Below are positions 32,457 through 41,842 of a stretch of DNA of 64,000 nucleotides, one piece after another. The stretch is from Clostridium estertheticum (GTDB taxonomy: Bacteria > Bacillota > Clostridia > Clostridiales > Clostridiaceae), in the NCBI RefSeq assembly GCF_026650985.1, contig NZ_CP086239.1, forward strand, positions 5,048,501 through 5,112,500. The letters are read 5' to 3'. Position numbers and translations under genes: made by a program. The number at the start of each line of letters is the position of its first letter. The stretch's first letter is position 1. The notes beneath the pieces were generated by a model. That model made no database searches. It worked only from the letters and a program-made list of their open reading frames with translations, and was not told the origin of the DNA.

Positions 32457-34133
32457 ATGAAAAGCAAGAAAATTGTTTCAGTACTAATTGTAGCCTTAGT
32501 GTTAAGTGTGGCACTAGTAGGTTGCGGAGCTAAAAGTGGAGATAGTGCAGGTACTACAAAATCAACAGAGACTAAGCTTGATGCTGATCAAACTGCAAAC
32601 ATTTTAGGTTATGATTACACATCACTCGATCCAGCGGTAATAAGTGATATGGAATCTTTCACTACACTTACAAACGTTGATGAAGGACTTATGAGGGAAG
32701 TTACAAAGGATGGTAAAGTTATAAGTATTCTTGCTGGTGCTGATAAGATGACAGTTAGTGCTGACCATAAAGTTTACACTTTTCATATAAGAGCTAGTAA
32801 GTGGTCTGATGGAAAGGCAGTTAGAGCGCAGGATTATGTATACGGATGGCAAAGACTCTCTAATCCAAAAGTAAGCCAAGATTATCTAGGATTCCTTAAT
32901 GAAATGGGAGTTAAGGGCGCGACTGAAACAGGAGTAGCTAAACCAAGTGATTTGGGAGTTAAAGCAATTGATGACAATACATTTGAGGTTACACTTAAAT
33001 CACCAAGTGCTTATTTTGAAACTACATTAAACTTTAAAGGATTAGTTCCACAAAGAGAAGATATAGTGAAAAAATTAGGAGATCAATATGGCCAAGATTT
33101 CAAAGGCATGGTTTATAATGGACCATTCGTAGTATCGGATCATGTAAAAAGTGCCAAAGTTGTTTACACAAAAAATGCTAATTACTGGGACGCAGCTAAT
33201 GTAAAATTAACAACTGTTAATGCTCAGATAATTGATGAACCAGCTACGTACAATAAAATGTTTAGTGCTGGAGAACTTGATATGATTGTAGGAGCTACTG
33301 ATTACCTTAAACCACTACAAACGAAAGCAACAGCAGGTGAAATTTCTTACCTTAAGGGTAATGATCCATCAGTATATTACTTTATCTTTAATAATAAGAC
33401 TAAAGCATTATCAAATGCTAAGGTAAGACTAGCTCTATCACTTGCTTATGATAGACAAGTTCAAATAAATACAGTATTTAAAAAACATTATGTTGCTGAG
33501 GGTATAGTTCCTAGTAAGATAATGGTTGGTGATGAGGAGTTTAGAAAAGCGGTACCAGAAGCATTAAAAACTGTTAAAGATGATCCAAAAAAACTTTTAG
33601 CTGAGGGATTAAAAGAATTAGGTTTAAGTTCGGATGCATCAAAGGTTACTTTAAAGTTATTAATGCCAAAAGCAACTTCAATTACAACAGCTCAAGCTCA
33701 GTTTATTCAAGCTCAATATAAGAAAAATCTTGGAATAAATGTTTCAATTACTTATGCAGTAGATGCTCCTTCATATTTTAAAGCTAGAACAGCTGGTGAA
33801 TTTGATCTTTGCTCTGGTGGATGGGGTGCTGATTACAACGATGTTATTTCTTTCTTTAATATATTTACATCGAAAAATGGAAATAACAATGGTAAATATA
33901 ATAATCCAGCATATGACGCTTTAATTGAAAAAGGAAAAACGGAATTAGATGCTAAAAAAAGGGTAGCTATATTTAAAGAGGCAGAAGATCTTCTTGTAGC
34001 TAAAGATGCTGCTGTTTCTCCATATTACTACAAACAAGTTGATTCATTCATGCAGACTTATTTAAAAGGAATGTATGTACCATTATTTGGTGGATATTAC
34101 GACCTTAAAACAGCATATGTATCAGGTAAATAG
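32457..34133 (+). CDS. oppA: Oligopeptide ABC transporter substrate-binding lipoprotein
   Basis: A 558-residue family 5 solute-binding protein. The N-terminus is a lipoprotein signal with lipobox LVGC (Cys about 22). The mature protein has the OppA/DppA pattern SDGKAVRAQDYVYGWQRL, KLTTVNAQIIDEPATYNKMFSAGELD and VRLALSLAYDRQ. It captures short peptides outside the membrane for OppBCDF. The start is ATG 32457 after TAAGGGGGGAC; an upstream TTG (32436) has no ribosome-binding site. It leads a five-gene operon and is separated from oppB by a hairpin, as is common when the binding protein is made in excess. Confidence 0.93.
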   Translation: MKSKKIVSVLIVALVLSVALVGCGAKSGDSAGTTKSTETKLDADQTANILGYDYTSLDPAVISDMESFTTLTNVDEGLMREVTKDGKVISILAGADKMTVSADHKVYTFHIRASKWSDGKAVRAQDYVYGWQRLSNPKVSQDYLGFLNEMGVKGATETGVAKPSDLGVKAIDDNTFEVTLKSPSAYFETTLNFKGLVPQREDIVKKLGDQYGQDFKGMVYNGPFVVSDHVKSAKVVYTKNANYWDAANVKLTTVNAQIIDEPATYNKMFSAGELDMIVGATDYLKPLQTKATAGEISYLKGNDPSVYYFIFNNKTKALSNAKVRLALSLAYDRQVQINTVFKKHYVAEGIVPSKIMVGDEEFRKAVPEALKTVKDDPKKLLAEGLKELGLSSDASKVTLKLLMPKATSITTAQAQFIQAQYKKNLGINVSITYAVDAPSYFKARTAGEFDLCSGGWGADYNDVISFFNIFTSKNGNNNGKYNNPAYDALIEKGKTELDAKKRVAIFKEAEDLLVAKDAAVSPYYYKQVDSFMQTYLKGMYVPLFGGYYDLKTAYVSGK

Positions 34134-34153
34134 TAATTAGATTTTAATCAACA

Positions 34154-34184
34154 CTGCAACAGAGCTAATTTGGCTTTGTTGCAG
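34154..34184 (+). promoter_or_regulatory. Intercistronic hairpin between oppA and oppB
   Basis: CTGCAAC (34154-34160) pairs with GTTGCAG (34178-34184), with further pairing inside. It has only a weak T-run, so partial termination or protection of the upstream oppA message is likelier than full termination. Confidence 0.6.
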
Positions 34185-34213
34185 TAATTTTATGATAGGA
34201 GGAAAGTATTTGT

Positions 34214-35164
34214 ATGGCTAAATATATAATAAAGAGGATTGGCTATATGATCATTACACTTTGGGTTGTTGCGACTATTACATTTGTGCTTATAAATGCT
34301 ATACCAGGAGATCCTATAACTGCTTCAGCAGGTAAGGTTCTTGATAAAAAAGTAGCTGCAGAAATTATGAAAAAATATCAACTAGATCAACCAGAGTATG
34401 TAAGATATGGTACATATATTAAGAATTTAGTACACGGTGACTTAGGAATGTCAATACATTATCCAGGACAGAAGGTTAATGATATTATTTCAAAAGAATT
34501 TCCAGTGTCATTAAGATTAGCTCTTCAAGCGGTAGGAATAGGACTTGTTTTTGGAATATTTTTAGGAATTATTGCGGCGTTTAAGAGAAATACATGGGTA
34601 GATTATACCGTAATATTTATTGCACTTATTGGGGTTTGCGTTCCGGGTTTTGTTTTAGCAATTCTTCTACAATATGGCCTTGGAGCAAAATTTGGTTTAA
34701 AAATAGCGGGATGGTCTTCTAGTAGTCTATTCAATATATATAGATACTCATTATTACCTTCCATTGCACTTGCTATGGCTGGACTTGCATCAAATGCAAG
34801 GTTTATGAGGACTTCAGTACTTGAAGTAATTAATCAAGACTATGTTTTGACTGCAAAGTCAAAAGGTGTTGGTAAGGTCTCTTTAGTATGGAAACATATT
34901 ATAAGAAATGCAATACTACCAGTAGTTACAATGATAGGACCTAGAATAGCATACGTAATCACTGGTTCCTTAGTTGTAGAGAGCATATTCAGTGTGCCGG
35001 GGCTCGGTAGAGAATTAGTTTCTGCAATTTCTAATAGAGATTATACTGTAGTTATGTCATTAACTGTGTTTTTTGCTTTCTTGTACATTGTTTCTTTACT
35101 TATTGTAGATATAGTTTACGTTTTAGTTGATCCTAGAATTAAATTAACTCAAAGGAAAGGATAA
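34214..35164 (+). CDS. oppB: Oligopeptide ABC transporter permease OppB
   Basis: A 316-residue permease with six membrane spans. It has the OppB N-terminus MAKYIIKRIGYMIITLWVV, the IPGDP loop near residue 30, the ARFMRTSVLEVINQDYVLTAKSKG coupling region and the C-terminal ESIFSVPGLGREL motif. It pairs with OppC to form the peptide channel. It is preceded by AGGAGGAAAG and lies within the opp operon. Confidence 0.94.
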   Translation: MAKYIIKRIGYMIITLWVVATITFVLINAIPGDPITASAGKVLDKKVAAEIMKKYQLDQPEYVRYGTYIKNLVHGDLGMSIHYPGQKVNDIISKEFPVSLRLALQAVGIGLVFGIFLGIIAAFKRNTWVDYTVIFIALIGVCVPGFVLAILLQYGLGAKFGLKIAGWSSSSLFNIYRYSLLPSIALAMAGLASNARFMRTSVLEVINQDYVLTAKSKGVGKVSLVWKHIIRNAILPVVTMIGPRIAYVITGSLVVESIFSVPGLGRELVSAISNRDYTVVMSLTVFFAFLYIVSLLIVDIVYVLVDPRIKLTQRKG

Positions 35165-35175
35165 GGAGAGAAGGC

Positions 35176-36093
35176 ATGAAAAAATATAGCAAAGATTTAT
35201 TTAAAATTATAGGGTATTCGAAGAAAGATTTAGATGTTATGGTAAGGCCTAATGTAAGTTATTGGCAAGATGCATGGAGAAGACTTAAGAAAAATAAAGT
35301 CGCTATGCTTTCTATGGTGATTTTGATAATAGTTATAATTATGTCTATCATAGGACCAATGATTTCATCAGTAAATTATCAAACTCAAAATTATAATATT
35401 TTAGATAAGAGTCCAATGGCAAAACATTGGTTTGGAACTGACAATTTAGGAAGAGATATGTTTGCAAGGTTATGGATGGGTGCGAGAGTATCATTAAGAA
35501 TTGGATTTATTGGTACTTTGATTGAACTTCTTGTTGGATGTGTATACGGCGGTATATGTGGATATTTTGGTGGAGCCGTAGATACAATACTTATGAGAAT
35601 AGTTGAAATAATTGTAAGTGTACCATATCTTATTGTTGTTATTTTGTTGTTATTGGTATTGCCAGCAGGAGAAGGAACAATAATTATTGCACTTTGCATT
35701 ACGGGATGGACAGGCATAGCCCGTTTAATTAGAGGACAAGTTATGCAACTTAAAGAATCGGAGTATGTTTTAGCTGCTAAAGCACTAGGTGCTAGTCCGA
35801 CTAGAATCATTGCAAAACATTTAATTCCTAATACAATTGGAATTATACTTGTTTATATGTCTATGGATATACCTGCCTTTATTTTTGATGAAGCATTTTT
35901 AAGCTTTCTTGGGCTTGGTATTCAATCACCTAAAACTAGTTGGGGAGCATTAATTTTTGCTGGTCAAAGTCAGATGATGTTTCATCCTCATGAATTTATA
36001 TTTCCAGCAATAGCAATAAGTGTAACTATGTTAGCATTTAATTTACTTGGTGATGGTTTAAGAGATGCTCTTGATCCAAAACTTAGACAGTAA
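35176..36093 (+). CDS. oppC: Oligopeptide ABC transporter permease OppC
   Basis: A 305-residue permease with the OppC signature HWFGTDNLGRDMFARLWMGARVSL near residues 84-107, six spans, and the docking loop SEYVLAAKALGASPTRIIAKHLIPN near 195-219. It starts 11 bases after oppB. It forms the second half of the peptide translocation path. Confidence 0.94.
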   Translation: MKKYSKDLFKIIGYSKKDLDVMVRPNVSYWQDAWRRLKKNKVAMLSMVILIIVIIMSIIGPMISSVNYQTQNYNILDKSPMAKHWFGTDNLGRDMFARLWMGARVSLRIGFIGTLIELLVGCVYGGICGYFGGAVDTILMRIVEIIVSVPYLIVVILLLLVLPAGEGTIIIALCITGWTGIARLIRGQVMQLKESEYVLAAKALGASPTRIIAKHLIPNTIGIILVYMSMDIPAFIFDEAFLSFLGLGIQSPKTSWGALIFAGQSQMMFHPHEFIFPAIAISVTMLAFNLLGDGLRDALDPKLRQ

Positions 36094-36108
36094 GGAGGAC
36101 GAAAAAGC

Positions 36109-37128
36109 ATGTCAAAGTTACTTGAAGTTAAAAATTTACGAGTTTCGTATCATACATATGCTGGAGAAGTTCAATCTGTAAGGGGCATAAGCTTTGAAGT
36201 AAATGAGGGTGAAACTCTTGCAGTTGTAGGAGAATCTGGTTGTGGAAAAACAGTAACAGCTAAATCTCTTATGAGATTAATACAAACTCCACCAGGTGAG
36301 ATTAAAGATGGTTCTGAAATATTATATAAAGGTAATGATATTTTAAAAATGAATAACGAACAATTAAGACATTTTAGGGGCGCTGAAATTAGTATGATCT
36401 TCCAAGATCCTATGACTTCTTTAAATCCTACTATGACTATTGGAAAACAGATAGCAGAAAGTTTAATTATCCATAGAAATATGAAAAAACATGAGGCTAT
36501 GGATGAGGCTATAAAAATGTTGAAACTTGTTAACATTCCAAATGCAGAGAGAAGGGTTAAACAATATCCACATGAATTTTCTGGCGGAATGAGGCAGCGT
36601 GCGATGATTGCCATTGCACTTGCATGTTCTCCTAAAATTCTTGTAGCAGATGAGCCTACAACAGCACTAGATGTTACAATTCAAGCTCAAATAATGGATC
36701 TTATAAAGGAACTTCAGAATAAACTAGGTACAGCTGTTGTCTTAATTACACATGATCTAGGCGTAGTTGCAGATGTTGCAGATAGAATCCAAGTTATGTA
36801 TGCAGGTAAGATAATAGAGAGAGGCAGTACGGATGAAATATTCTATAATCCGAAACATCCATATACATGGGCACTACTTCAATCAGTTCCTAGATTAGAA
36901 ACTGGTCATAAAGATAGTTTGTATTCTATTAAAGGAACGCCACCTGATTTGGTAAAACCTCCGGTTGGTTGTCCATTTGCTCCAAGGTGTGAATATGCTA
37001 TGGAAATATGTAAACAAGAAATGCCAGAAGCTACTATAATCACTGATACTCATGAAGCTTTATGTTGGTTACAACATCCGAATGCACCTAAAGTAGAAGT
37101 GCCATTTGAAATTGGGGGTGCAAAATAA
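36109..37128 (+). CDS. oppD: Oligopeptide ABC transporter ATPase OppD
   Basis: A 339-residue ATPase: Walker A GESGCGKTV, Q-loop MIFQDPMTSLNPT, signature FSGGMRQRAMIAIAL, Walker B ILVADEPTTALD and the C-terminal oligopeptide/dipeptide extension with GCPFAPRCEYAMEIC. The cysteines in that extension are the iron-sulfur-type set seen in many OppD/DppD proteins. Its stop overlaps the oppF ATG by one base. Confidence 0.95.
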   Translation: MSKLLEVKNLRVSYHTYAGEVQSVRGISFEVNEGETLAVVGESGCGKTVTAKSLMRLIQTPPGEIKDGSEILYKGNDILKMNNEQLRHFRGAEISMIFQDPMTSLNPTMTIGKQIAESLIIHRNMKKHEAMDEAIKMLKLVNIPNAERRVKQYPHEFSGGMRQRAMIAIALACSPKILVADEPTTALDVTIQAQIMDLIKELQNKLGTAVVLITHDLGVVADVADRIQVMYAGKIIERGSTDEIFYNPKHPYTWALLQSVPRLETGHKDSLYSIKGTPPDLVKPPVGCPFAPRCEYAMEICKQEMPEATIITDTHEALCWLQHPNAPKVEVPFEIGGAK

Positions 37129-38096
37129 TGGCTGAAAATAAAAGCGAAGATTTAATTATAGTAAAAAATTTAAAAAAATATTTCGAAGTTGGAAAAAACG
37201 AAACACTTAAAGCTGTTGATGATGTTTCCTTTACAATCAAAAAAGGAGAAACATTAGGACTAGTTGGTGAGTCAGGTTGCGGTAAGACCACGTGTGGGAG
37301 AACTGTAATGGGACTGTATCCAGCAACAGCTGGAGAAGTAATATTTGAAGGCGTAAATATCCATGGGCTTAAGGGTAAAGCTAAAAGGGACTTTTGTAGG
37401 CACGCACAAATAATATTTCAAGATCCTTATGCATCATTGAATCCTAGAATGACTGTTGGAGATATTGTAGGAGAAGGTATAGATATACATAAACTCTATA
37501 CAGGAAAAAAGAAAGCAGAAAAAATTCAGGAAGTACTTCAACTGGTTGGATTAAACAAAGAGCATGCATCTAGATTCCCACATGAATTTTCTGGCGGTCA
37601 GAGGCAAAGAATAGGTATAGCTAGAGCACTTGCTATAGAGCCTAAATTTATTGTATGTGATGAACCTATTTCTGCTTTAGATGTTTCTATTCAAGCTCAA
37701 GTAGTTAATCTATTGATTAAGCTTCAAAAGGAACTTGGTTTAACTTATTTGTTTATAGCACATGATTTATCTATGGTTAAACATATATCTGATAGAGTTG
37801 GTGTAATGTATTTAGGAAAGCTTGTAGAACTTGCCCCAAGTGGTATTCTATATGAAGATCCATTACATCCATATACTAAGGCGTTATTATCAGCTATTCC
37901 TGTTGCTGATCCTATTGAATCTAAAAATAAAAATAGGATAATGCTGGAGGGAGAAGTTCCAAGTCCAATAAACACTAAACCTGGGTGTGGATTCCGTCAA
38001 AGATGCAAATACGTTATGGATTGTTGCGCAAGTGAAACACCAGAGCTAAAAGAAATAAAACCAGGACATTCTGTAGCTTGTCATTTATTTAAATAA
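37128..38096 (+). CDS. oppF: Oligopeptide ABC transporter ATPase OppF
   Basis: A 322-residue partner ATPase: Walker A GESGCGKTT, IIFQDPYASLNPRMTV, signature FSGGQRQRIGIARAL, Walker B FIVCDEPISALD and the C-terminal CGFRQRCKYVMDCC extension. With OppD it powers peptide import. It is the last gene of the operon; a strong terminator follows. Confidence 0.95.
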   Translation: MAENKSEDLIIVKNLKKYFEVGKNETLKAVDDVSFTIKKGETLGLVGESGCGKTTCGRTVMGLYPATAGEVIFEGVNIHGLKGKAKRDFCRHAQIIFQDPYASLNPRMTVGDIVGEGIDIHKLYTGKKKAEKIQEVLQLVGLNKEHASRFPHEFSGGQRQRIGIARALAIEPKFIVCDEPISALDVSIQAQVVNLLIKLQKELGLTYLFIAHDLSMVKHISDRVGVMYLGKLVELAPSGILYEDPLHPYTKALLSAIPVADPIESKNKNRIMLEGEVPSPINTKPGCGFRQRCKYVMDCCASETPELKEIKPGHSVACHLFK

Positions 38097-38130
38097 TTTT
38101 TGAACATATAATGAAGAAAGTGTAAATGGA

Positions 38131-38170
38131 AGAGTGATAACATTATTTATCGCTCTTTCTCTTTTTTTAT
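38131..38170 (+). terminator. Terminator of the opp operon
   Basis: AGAGTGATAA (38131-38140) pairs with TTATCGCTCT (38147-38156), followed by a TTCTCTTTTTTT tract. Confidence 0.9.
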
Positions 38171-38299
38171 TTAATTTACATTAGTATTTGATAAAATAGA
38201 AATAAATATTATATATATTTACAACAAAAGGTTGGTAACTGTTTCTAAGTTAGTATAGAATTTAATAGAAAGAAGTTAGGTTTGAAAGGAATGATAAAC

Positions 38300-39652
38300 A
38301 TGAACTATGATGAGGCTAGATCTTATATAACAAATACAGCTAAGTTTGGCAGCAAACTTGGGCTTGATAGAACTGAAAAATTATTAGAACTTTTAGGAAA
38401 TCCACATAAAAAATTAAAGTGTATACATATTGCAGGGACTAATGGGAAAGGTTCAACTTCGGCAATGGTGAGTAGTATTCTTGTGGAAGCTGGATATAAG
38501 GTAGGTTCATATATTTCACCATTTATTGAGGAGTTTGAAGAACGGATACAAATAAACAATAAAAACATTTCTAAAGATGATTTAAGTGATATTATAACAG
38601 AGGTTTCTAAAGCTGTAGAAAAGGTAGTGGAACTTGGATACATTAATCCAACAGAATTTGAAATTATAACTTGTGCTGGATTTTTATATTTTTATAAAAA
38701 CAATATAGATTTTGCGGTTATAGAAGTAGGGCTTGGAGGAAGGCTTGATTCAACAAATGTAATTACACCTATTTTAAGCATTATAACATCCATAAGTCTT
38801 GATCATACTTTAATACTCGGAGATACTTTGGAAAAGATAACTTATGAAAAGGCAGGCATCATAAAGAGTGGAATCCCTGTAGTTGTGTATCCACAGAAAA
38901 AACAAAGTTACGATGTAATAGAAAAAACATGTGGAGAAAAAAAATGTCAATTAATAAAAGTACTTAGGGATTCAGCTGTATATTTAGGCAAAGAGAATTT
39001 AAATCAGGTTATTATTACATTAATGGAAGGACAAGTGCCTTATAAACATAATGCGATAACTCAGAAAATAGAAATTAAAACTTTAAATAATGATTATATT
39101 ATTGATTTAGCACTTTTAGGTAAGCATCAATTACTAAACTGCTCGGTAGCAGTACATGCTATAGAGGCTCTTGTGGGCCAAGGCGTCATTATTAGTAAAG
39201 ATAACATAATAGCTGGACTTATGAACGTAGTGTGGCCAGCGAGGCTTGAGGTGATGAATAGAAGGCCTTTAGTTGTTATAGACGGCGCTCATAATATAGA
39301 TGGTATTAAAAACCTTACAGAAAGCATTGATATGTATTTTAATTACAATAAGATTATATTAATTCTAGGAATTCTTGCAGATAAACAAGTGGAAGAGATG
39401 ATACAAACTATAGTTCCAAAGGTATACAGAGTTATTACTGTTACTCCTCACAGCGAGCGCGCAGAGCTTTCGGAAGAATTGAAATTTCAAGTAGAAAAAT
39501 ATACATCAAAATGTGAGTCAATTGAAGACTACGAGTTGGCTTATAAAAAAGCATTGAGCTACTGCGAAGATGATGATTTACTATTAGTGTCAGGATCTCT
39601 ATACATGGTGGGAGATATGAGAAAAATAATACGAAATGTCCATATACAATAA
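38300..39652 (+). CDS. folC: Folylpolyglutamate synthase / dihydrofolate synthase
   Basis: A 450-residue Mur-ligase-type enzyme: P-loop HIAGTNGKGSTSAM (near 43-56), the GSYISPFIEEFEERIQIN segment, the DHTLILGDTLEKITYEKAGIIK motif and the C-terminal DGAHNIDG. It adds glutamate to dihydropteroate and/or extends polyglutamate tails of folates. It starts at ATG 38300, nine bases after GAAAGGA; nearer starts overlap that site. It appears monocistronic and shares a bidirectional terminator with the next gene. Confidence 0.95.
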   Translation: MNYDEARSYITNTAKFGSKLGLDRTEKLLELLGNPHKKLKCIHIAGTNGKGSTSAMVSSILVEAGYKVGSYISPFIEEFEERIQINNKNISKDDLSDIITEVSKAVEKVVELGYINPTEFEIITCAGFLYFYKNNIDFAVIEVGLGGRLDSTNVITPILSIITSISLDHTLILGDTLEKITYEKAGIIKSGIPVVVYPQKKQSYDVIEKTCGEKKCQLIKVLRDSAVYLGKENLNQVIITLMEGQVPYKHNAITQKIEIKTLNNDYIIDLALLGKHQLLNCSVAVHAIEALVGQGVIISKDNIIAGLMNVVWPARLEVMNRRPLVVIDGAHNIDGIKNLTESIDMYFNYNKIILILGILADKQVEEMIQTIVPKVYRVITVTPHSERAELSEELKFQVEKYTSKCESIEDYELAYKKALSYCEDDDLLLVSGSLYMVGDMRKIIRNVHIQ

Positions 39653-39664
39653 ACTTTAAAAAAG

Positions 39665-39708
39665 AGACAAGGCTCATATTGTTAAATAATATGAGCCTTG
39701 TCTTTTTA
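39665..39708. terminator. Bidirectional terminator between folC and the TSCPD gene
   Basis: A perfect 16-bp stem (39665-39680 with 39688-39703) is followed by TTTT; it serves both convergent genes. Confidence 0.92.
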
Positions 39709-39718
39709 TATAAATTAA

Positions 39719-39967
39719 TTAAGCATTTGCAACGAATTCTTCAAGCGCTACTGCTAATTGGTCAGGACAAGAAGTGCTTTTGTCTCCACATTTAATACCT
39801 TTAAGTTTTTTTATAGCTTCCTGAACATCCATCCCTTTTACTAGGGTTGAAATTCCAAGTAAATTACCTGCACATCCTCCTGTAAAACCAATTTCAGTTA
39901 TTTTATTATCAACTATTTCAAAATCTATATTTCTTGAACAAACGCCTTTTGGCTTATAACTATACAT
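39719..39967 (-). CDS. TSCPD-domain protein (TIGR03905-like)
   Basis: An 82-residue protein starting MYSYKPKGVCSR, with the GGCAGNLLGIS loop and the TSCPDQLAVAL motif that names the TSCPD domain. Five cysteines suggest metal or cluster binding. In larger proteins this domain occurs at the C-terminus of class II-type ribonucleotide reductases; stand-alone copies such as this are uncharacterised. It is transcribed alone; the start is preceded by GGAGGAAT. Confidence 0.85.
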   Translation of the reverse strand: MYSYKPKGVCSRNIDFEIVDNKITEIGFTGGCAGNLLGISTLVKGMDVQEAIKKLKGIKCGDKSTSCPDQLAVALEEFVANA

Positions 39968-40116
39968 ATTTTATTCCTCCATCTTTCGAGAATTTATTAA
40001 TCACATTAATTATTATATACTATGAAGTCTATTCTTTTCAAGAAATTAATTTTTATTAAAACATTGTTAGCATATTATAACTATCTTCATATTATGATTA
40101 TGAGGAGGTGAGGAAT

Positions 40117-40998
40117 TTGAGGAACTTGTATGTATGTAGTACTTCATCGGATTGCATATCAAAGGTTAACCTAGATTTGTTTATAGAAGAAGAAAAAATA
40201 TATTTGGATAAACAAAATCTCAAAAGAATTGGTCCTCATGGTATATATGTTTATGAAAATAAGATATTAACAGCTAATAGTTATGATAATAGTATTTCTA
40301 TTGTTAATACTTATAATTATGAAATAGAGAGTTATTTTATAGGCATGCACTGTAATGATTTATCCGTTTATGATAACAAGGCTTATGTTATCTGTGGAGA
40401 CTCTGATGATATAATAGTTTTTGATTTAGAGAAAAAAAACATTGTAGAGGCAATTCCTTGTGGTAATTCACCCCATAGTATTTATATTTGTAAAAAAAAG
40501 GAGCTTATTATAGTAGCCAATATGAATAGTGACAGCATAACATTAATAGATTGTGCTCAGAATGGAAATATTAAAGAAATTAGGGTAGGAGCATATCCTA
40601 CTAAAGCGGTAATTACTCCAGATGGAAATTATATTTTAGTTTGTGAGAGTAATATAGGTATGGATAATAAAGGTTGTATTAATATTATTTCATTAAAAAA
40701 TTGTAATGTATTAAATAAAATACCTGTTGGGAATTCACCTGTGGACATGTATTTCAATGGGGAATTTTGTTACGTATCAAATTTTGGAGATGGTACTGTG
40801 AGTATATTAGATATAAATAAATACAAAGAGATAAAAAGAATTGAAGTTGGAGGGATGCCTAGAGGAATACTAGAGGATGAAAAATATTTGTATGTAGGGG
40901 ATAATTATAATAATTTGCTTTTTAGAATTGATAAAATAACAGAAAATAAAAAAGCCATTTCTATTGGCACAGAGCCTACAGGAATGACGCTTCTATAA
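40117..40998 (+). CDS. YVTN/YncE-type beta-propeller protein
   Basis: A 293-residue protein of about six repeating blades, each with a pattern like V-x-NYDNSISIVNTYNYEIESYFIG, EIRVGAYPTKAVITPDGNYILV or NKIPVGNSPVDMYFNG, typical of surface YVTN-family beta-propellers. No signal peptide is visible, so location is unclear. The function is unknown; related clostridial proteins are sometimes spore or surface associated. I choose TTG 40117, six bases after AGGAGGTG; GTG 40108 lies inside that site. Its stop codon lies in the first unit of a tandem hairpin array. Confidence 0.8.
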   Translation: MRNLYVCSTSSDCISKVNLDLFIEEEKIYLDKQNLKRIGPHGIYVYENKILTANSYDNSISIVNTYNYEIESYFIGMHCNDLSVYDNKAYVICGDSDDIIVFDLEKKNIVEAIPCGNSPHSIYICKKKELIIVANMNSDSITLIDCAQNGNIKEIRVGAYPTKAVITPDGNYILVCESNIGMDNKGCINIISLKNCNVLNKIPVGNSPVDMYFNGEFCYVSNFGDGTVSILDINKYKEIKRIEVGGMPRGILEDEKYLYVGDNYNNLLFRIDKITENKKAISIGTEPTGMTLL

Positions 40999-41099
40999 GA
41001 TGAAAAAGCCTCTGTAAGAAGATTAGAAGCTTCGAAACGAAGATAAAGCTTCTAAAAGAAGATAAAGCTTCGATACGAAGATTAGTCATCTATAAGAAG
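40990..41099. repeat. Six-unit 19-bp tandem array of micro-hairpins
   Basis: Units start at 40990, 41009, 41030, 41049, 41068 and 41087 (period 19, once 21). The three central units are CTTCGAAACGAAG, CTTCTAAAAGAAG and CTTCGATACGAAG, each a 5-bp stem with a 3-nt loop; paired positions change together (G-C or T-A). ATAAAG or a variant joins them. The array covers both the stop of the beta-propeller gene (40996-40998) and that of the DUF4364 gene (41082-41084). Confidence 0.85.
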
Positions 41100-41609
41100 G
41101 TTTATTATTTTAGCATAAAGTTTAGAGGGTTCTTTTCTCCATTTGGTGCATAGATTTTGCGCTTGTTTGTTTGAGGTTACACTAAGTTTAATATCTATAA
41201 GTGTAAAACTATCTTCAGAAGCAATTAGGTTAACTAAATAGTTGTTATTGTTTTCTATTGTATAATCAGCACTAACTGTTAGTTCTTTCTTGATGTTTTC
41301 AATATGAGCTTTTAAATAATTATCGATAAGCTCAATCTTCTTTTCAGAAATTCTTTCTTTAAATAAGGATAGGACATTATCACCCTTTTGTGAAATGACC
41401 AATCTATGTTTACCCTTTTGCTCAGTATGCTTAATCAGGTTAGACGCAATAAGTTCTGTAATATATTGTTGCAGAGTAAAATAATTTATAAAATTATTTT
41501 CTAAAATAATTTGTGTTATTTGGATATTGGAAATAGGGAGCTTTATTTTATAAAATATATAAAGTAAAAGAAGCTTATTTTCAGCTAATTCTAAAGCATC
41601 TTCAAACAT
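41082..41609 (-). CDS. DUF4364 family protein
   Basis: A 175-residue soluble protein with a winged-helix-like N-terminal half (ALELAENKLLLLYIFYKI...LQQYITELIASNLIKH) followed by LVISQKGDNVLSLF and a mixed C-terminal domain, matching the clostridial DUF4364 family. The fold suggests a DNA-binding regulator, but no targets are known. The final codons lie in the tandem hairpin array. The start is preceded by AAGGAGGGAC. Confidence 0.8.
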   Translation of the reverse strand: MFEDALELAENKLLLLYIFYKIKLPISNIQITQIILENNFINYFTLQQYITELIASNLIKHTEQKGKHRLVISQKGDNVLSLFKERISEKKIELIDNYLKAHIENIKKELTVSADYTIENNNNYLVNLIASEDSFTLIDIKLSVTSNKQAQNLCTKWRKEPSKLYAKIINLLIDD

Positions 41610-41698
41610 ATCTGTCCCTCCTTGTAATTAGCCTAATCAAAAACATTAGTGAAATGTCTTTTTTATGTAAAATTAACTATAAACAGTATAACATAAAA

Positions 41699-41720
41699 AG
41701 CACTGAAATAATTCGGTGCT
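41699..41720. promoter_or_regulatory. Inverted repeat between divergent genes
   Basis: AGCACTGAA (41699-41707) pairs with TTCGGTGCT (41712-41720) between the DUF4364 and pdaB-like genes. It has no T-tract on the DUF4364 side; it may be an operator or a leader hairpin. Confidence 0.3.
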
Positions 41721-41842
41721 ATTAATTTTTATGTTTTATCTAAATTTTTATAAAATGCAAATTAGCAGGTTAAATTATACATATTTATTGAGTTTTAGAA
41801 TATAAATTTAAAGTATAAGGTATAAGGGGAGAATAGGATGGT

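Noticed and set aside
40990-41099. Tandem 19-bp units as a CRISPR array
   Set aside because: Repeats and spacing are far too short, there are no unique spacers, and no cas genes are present.
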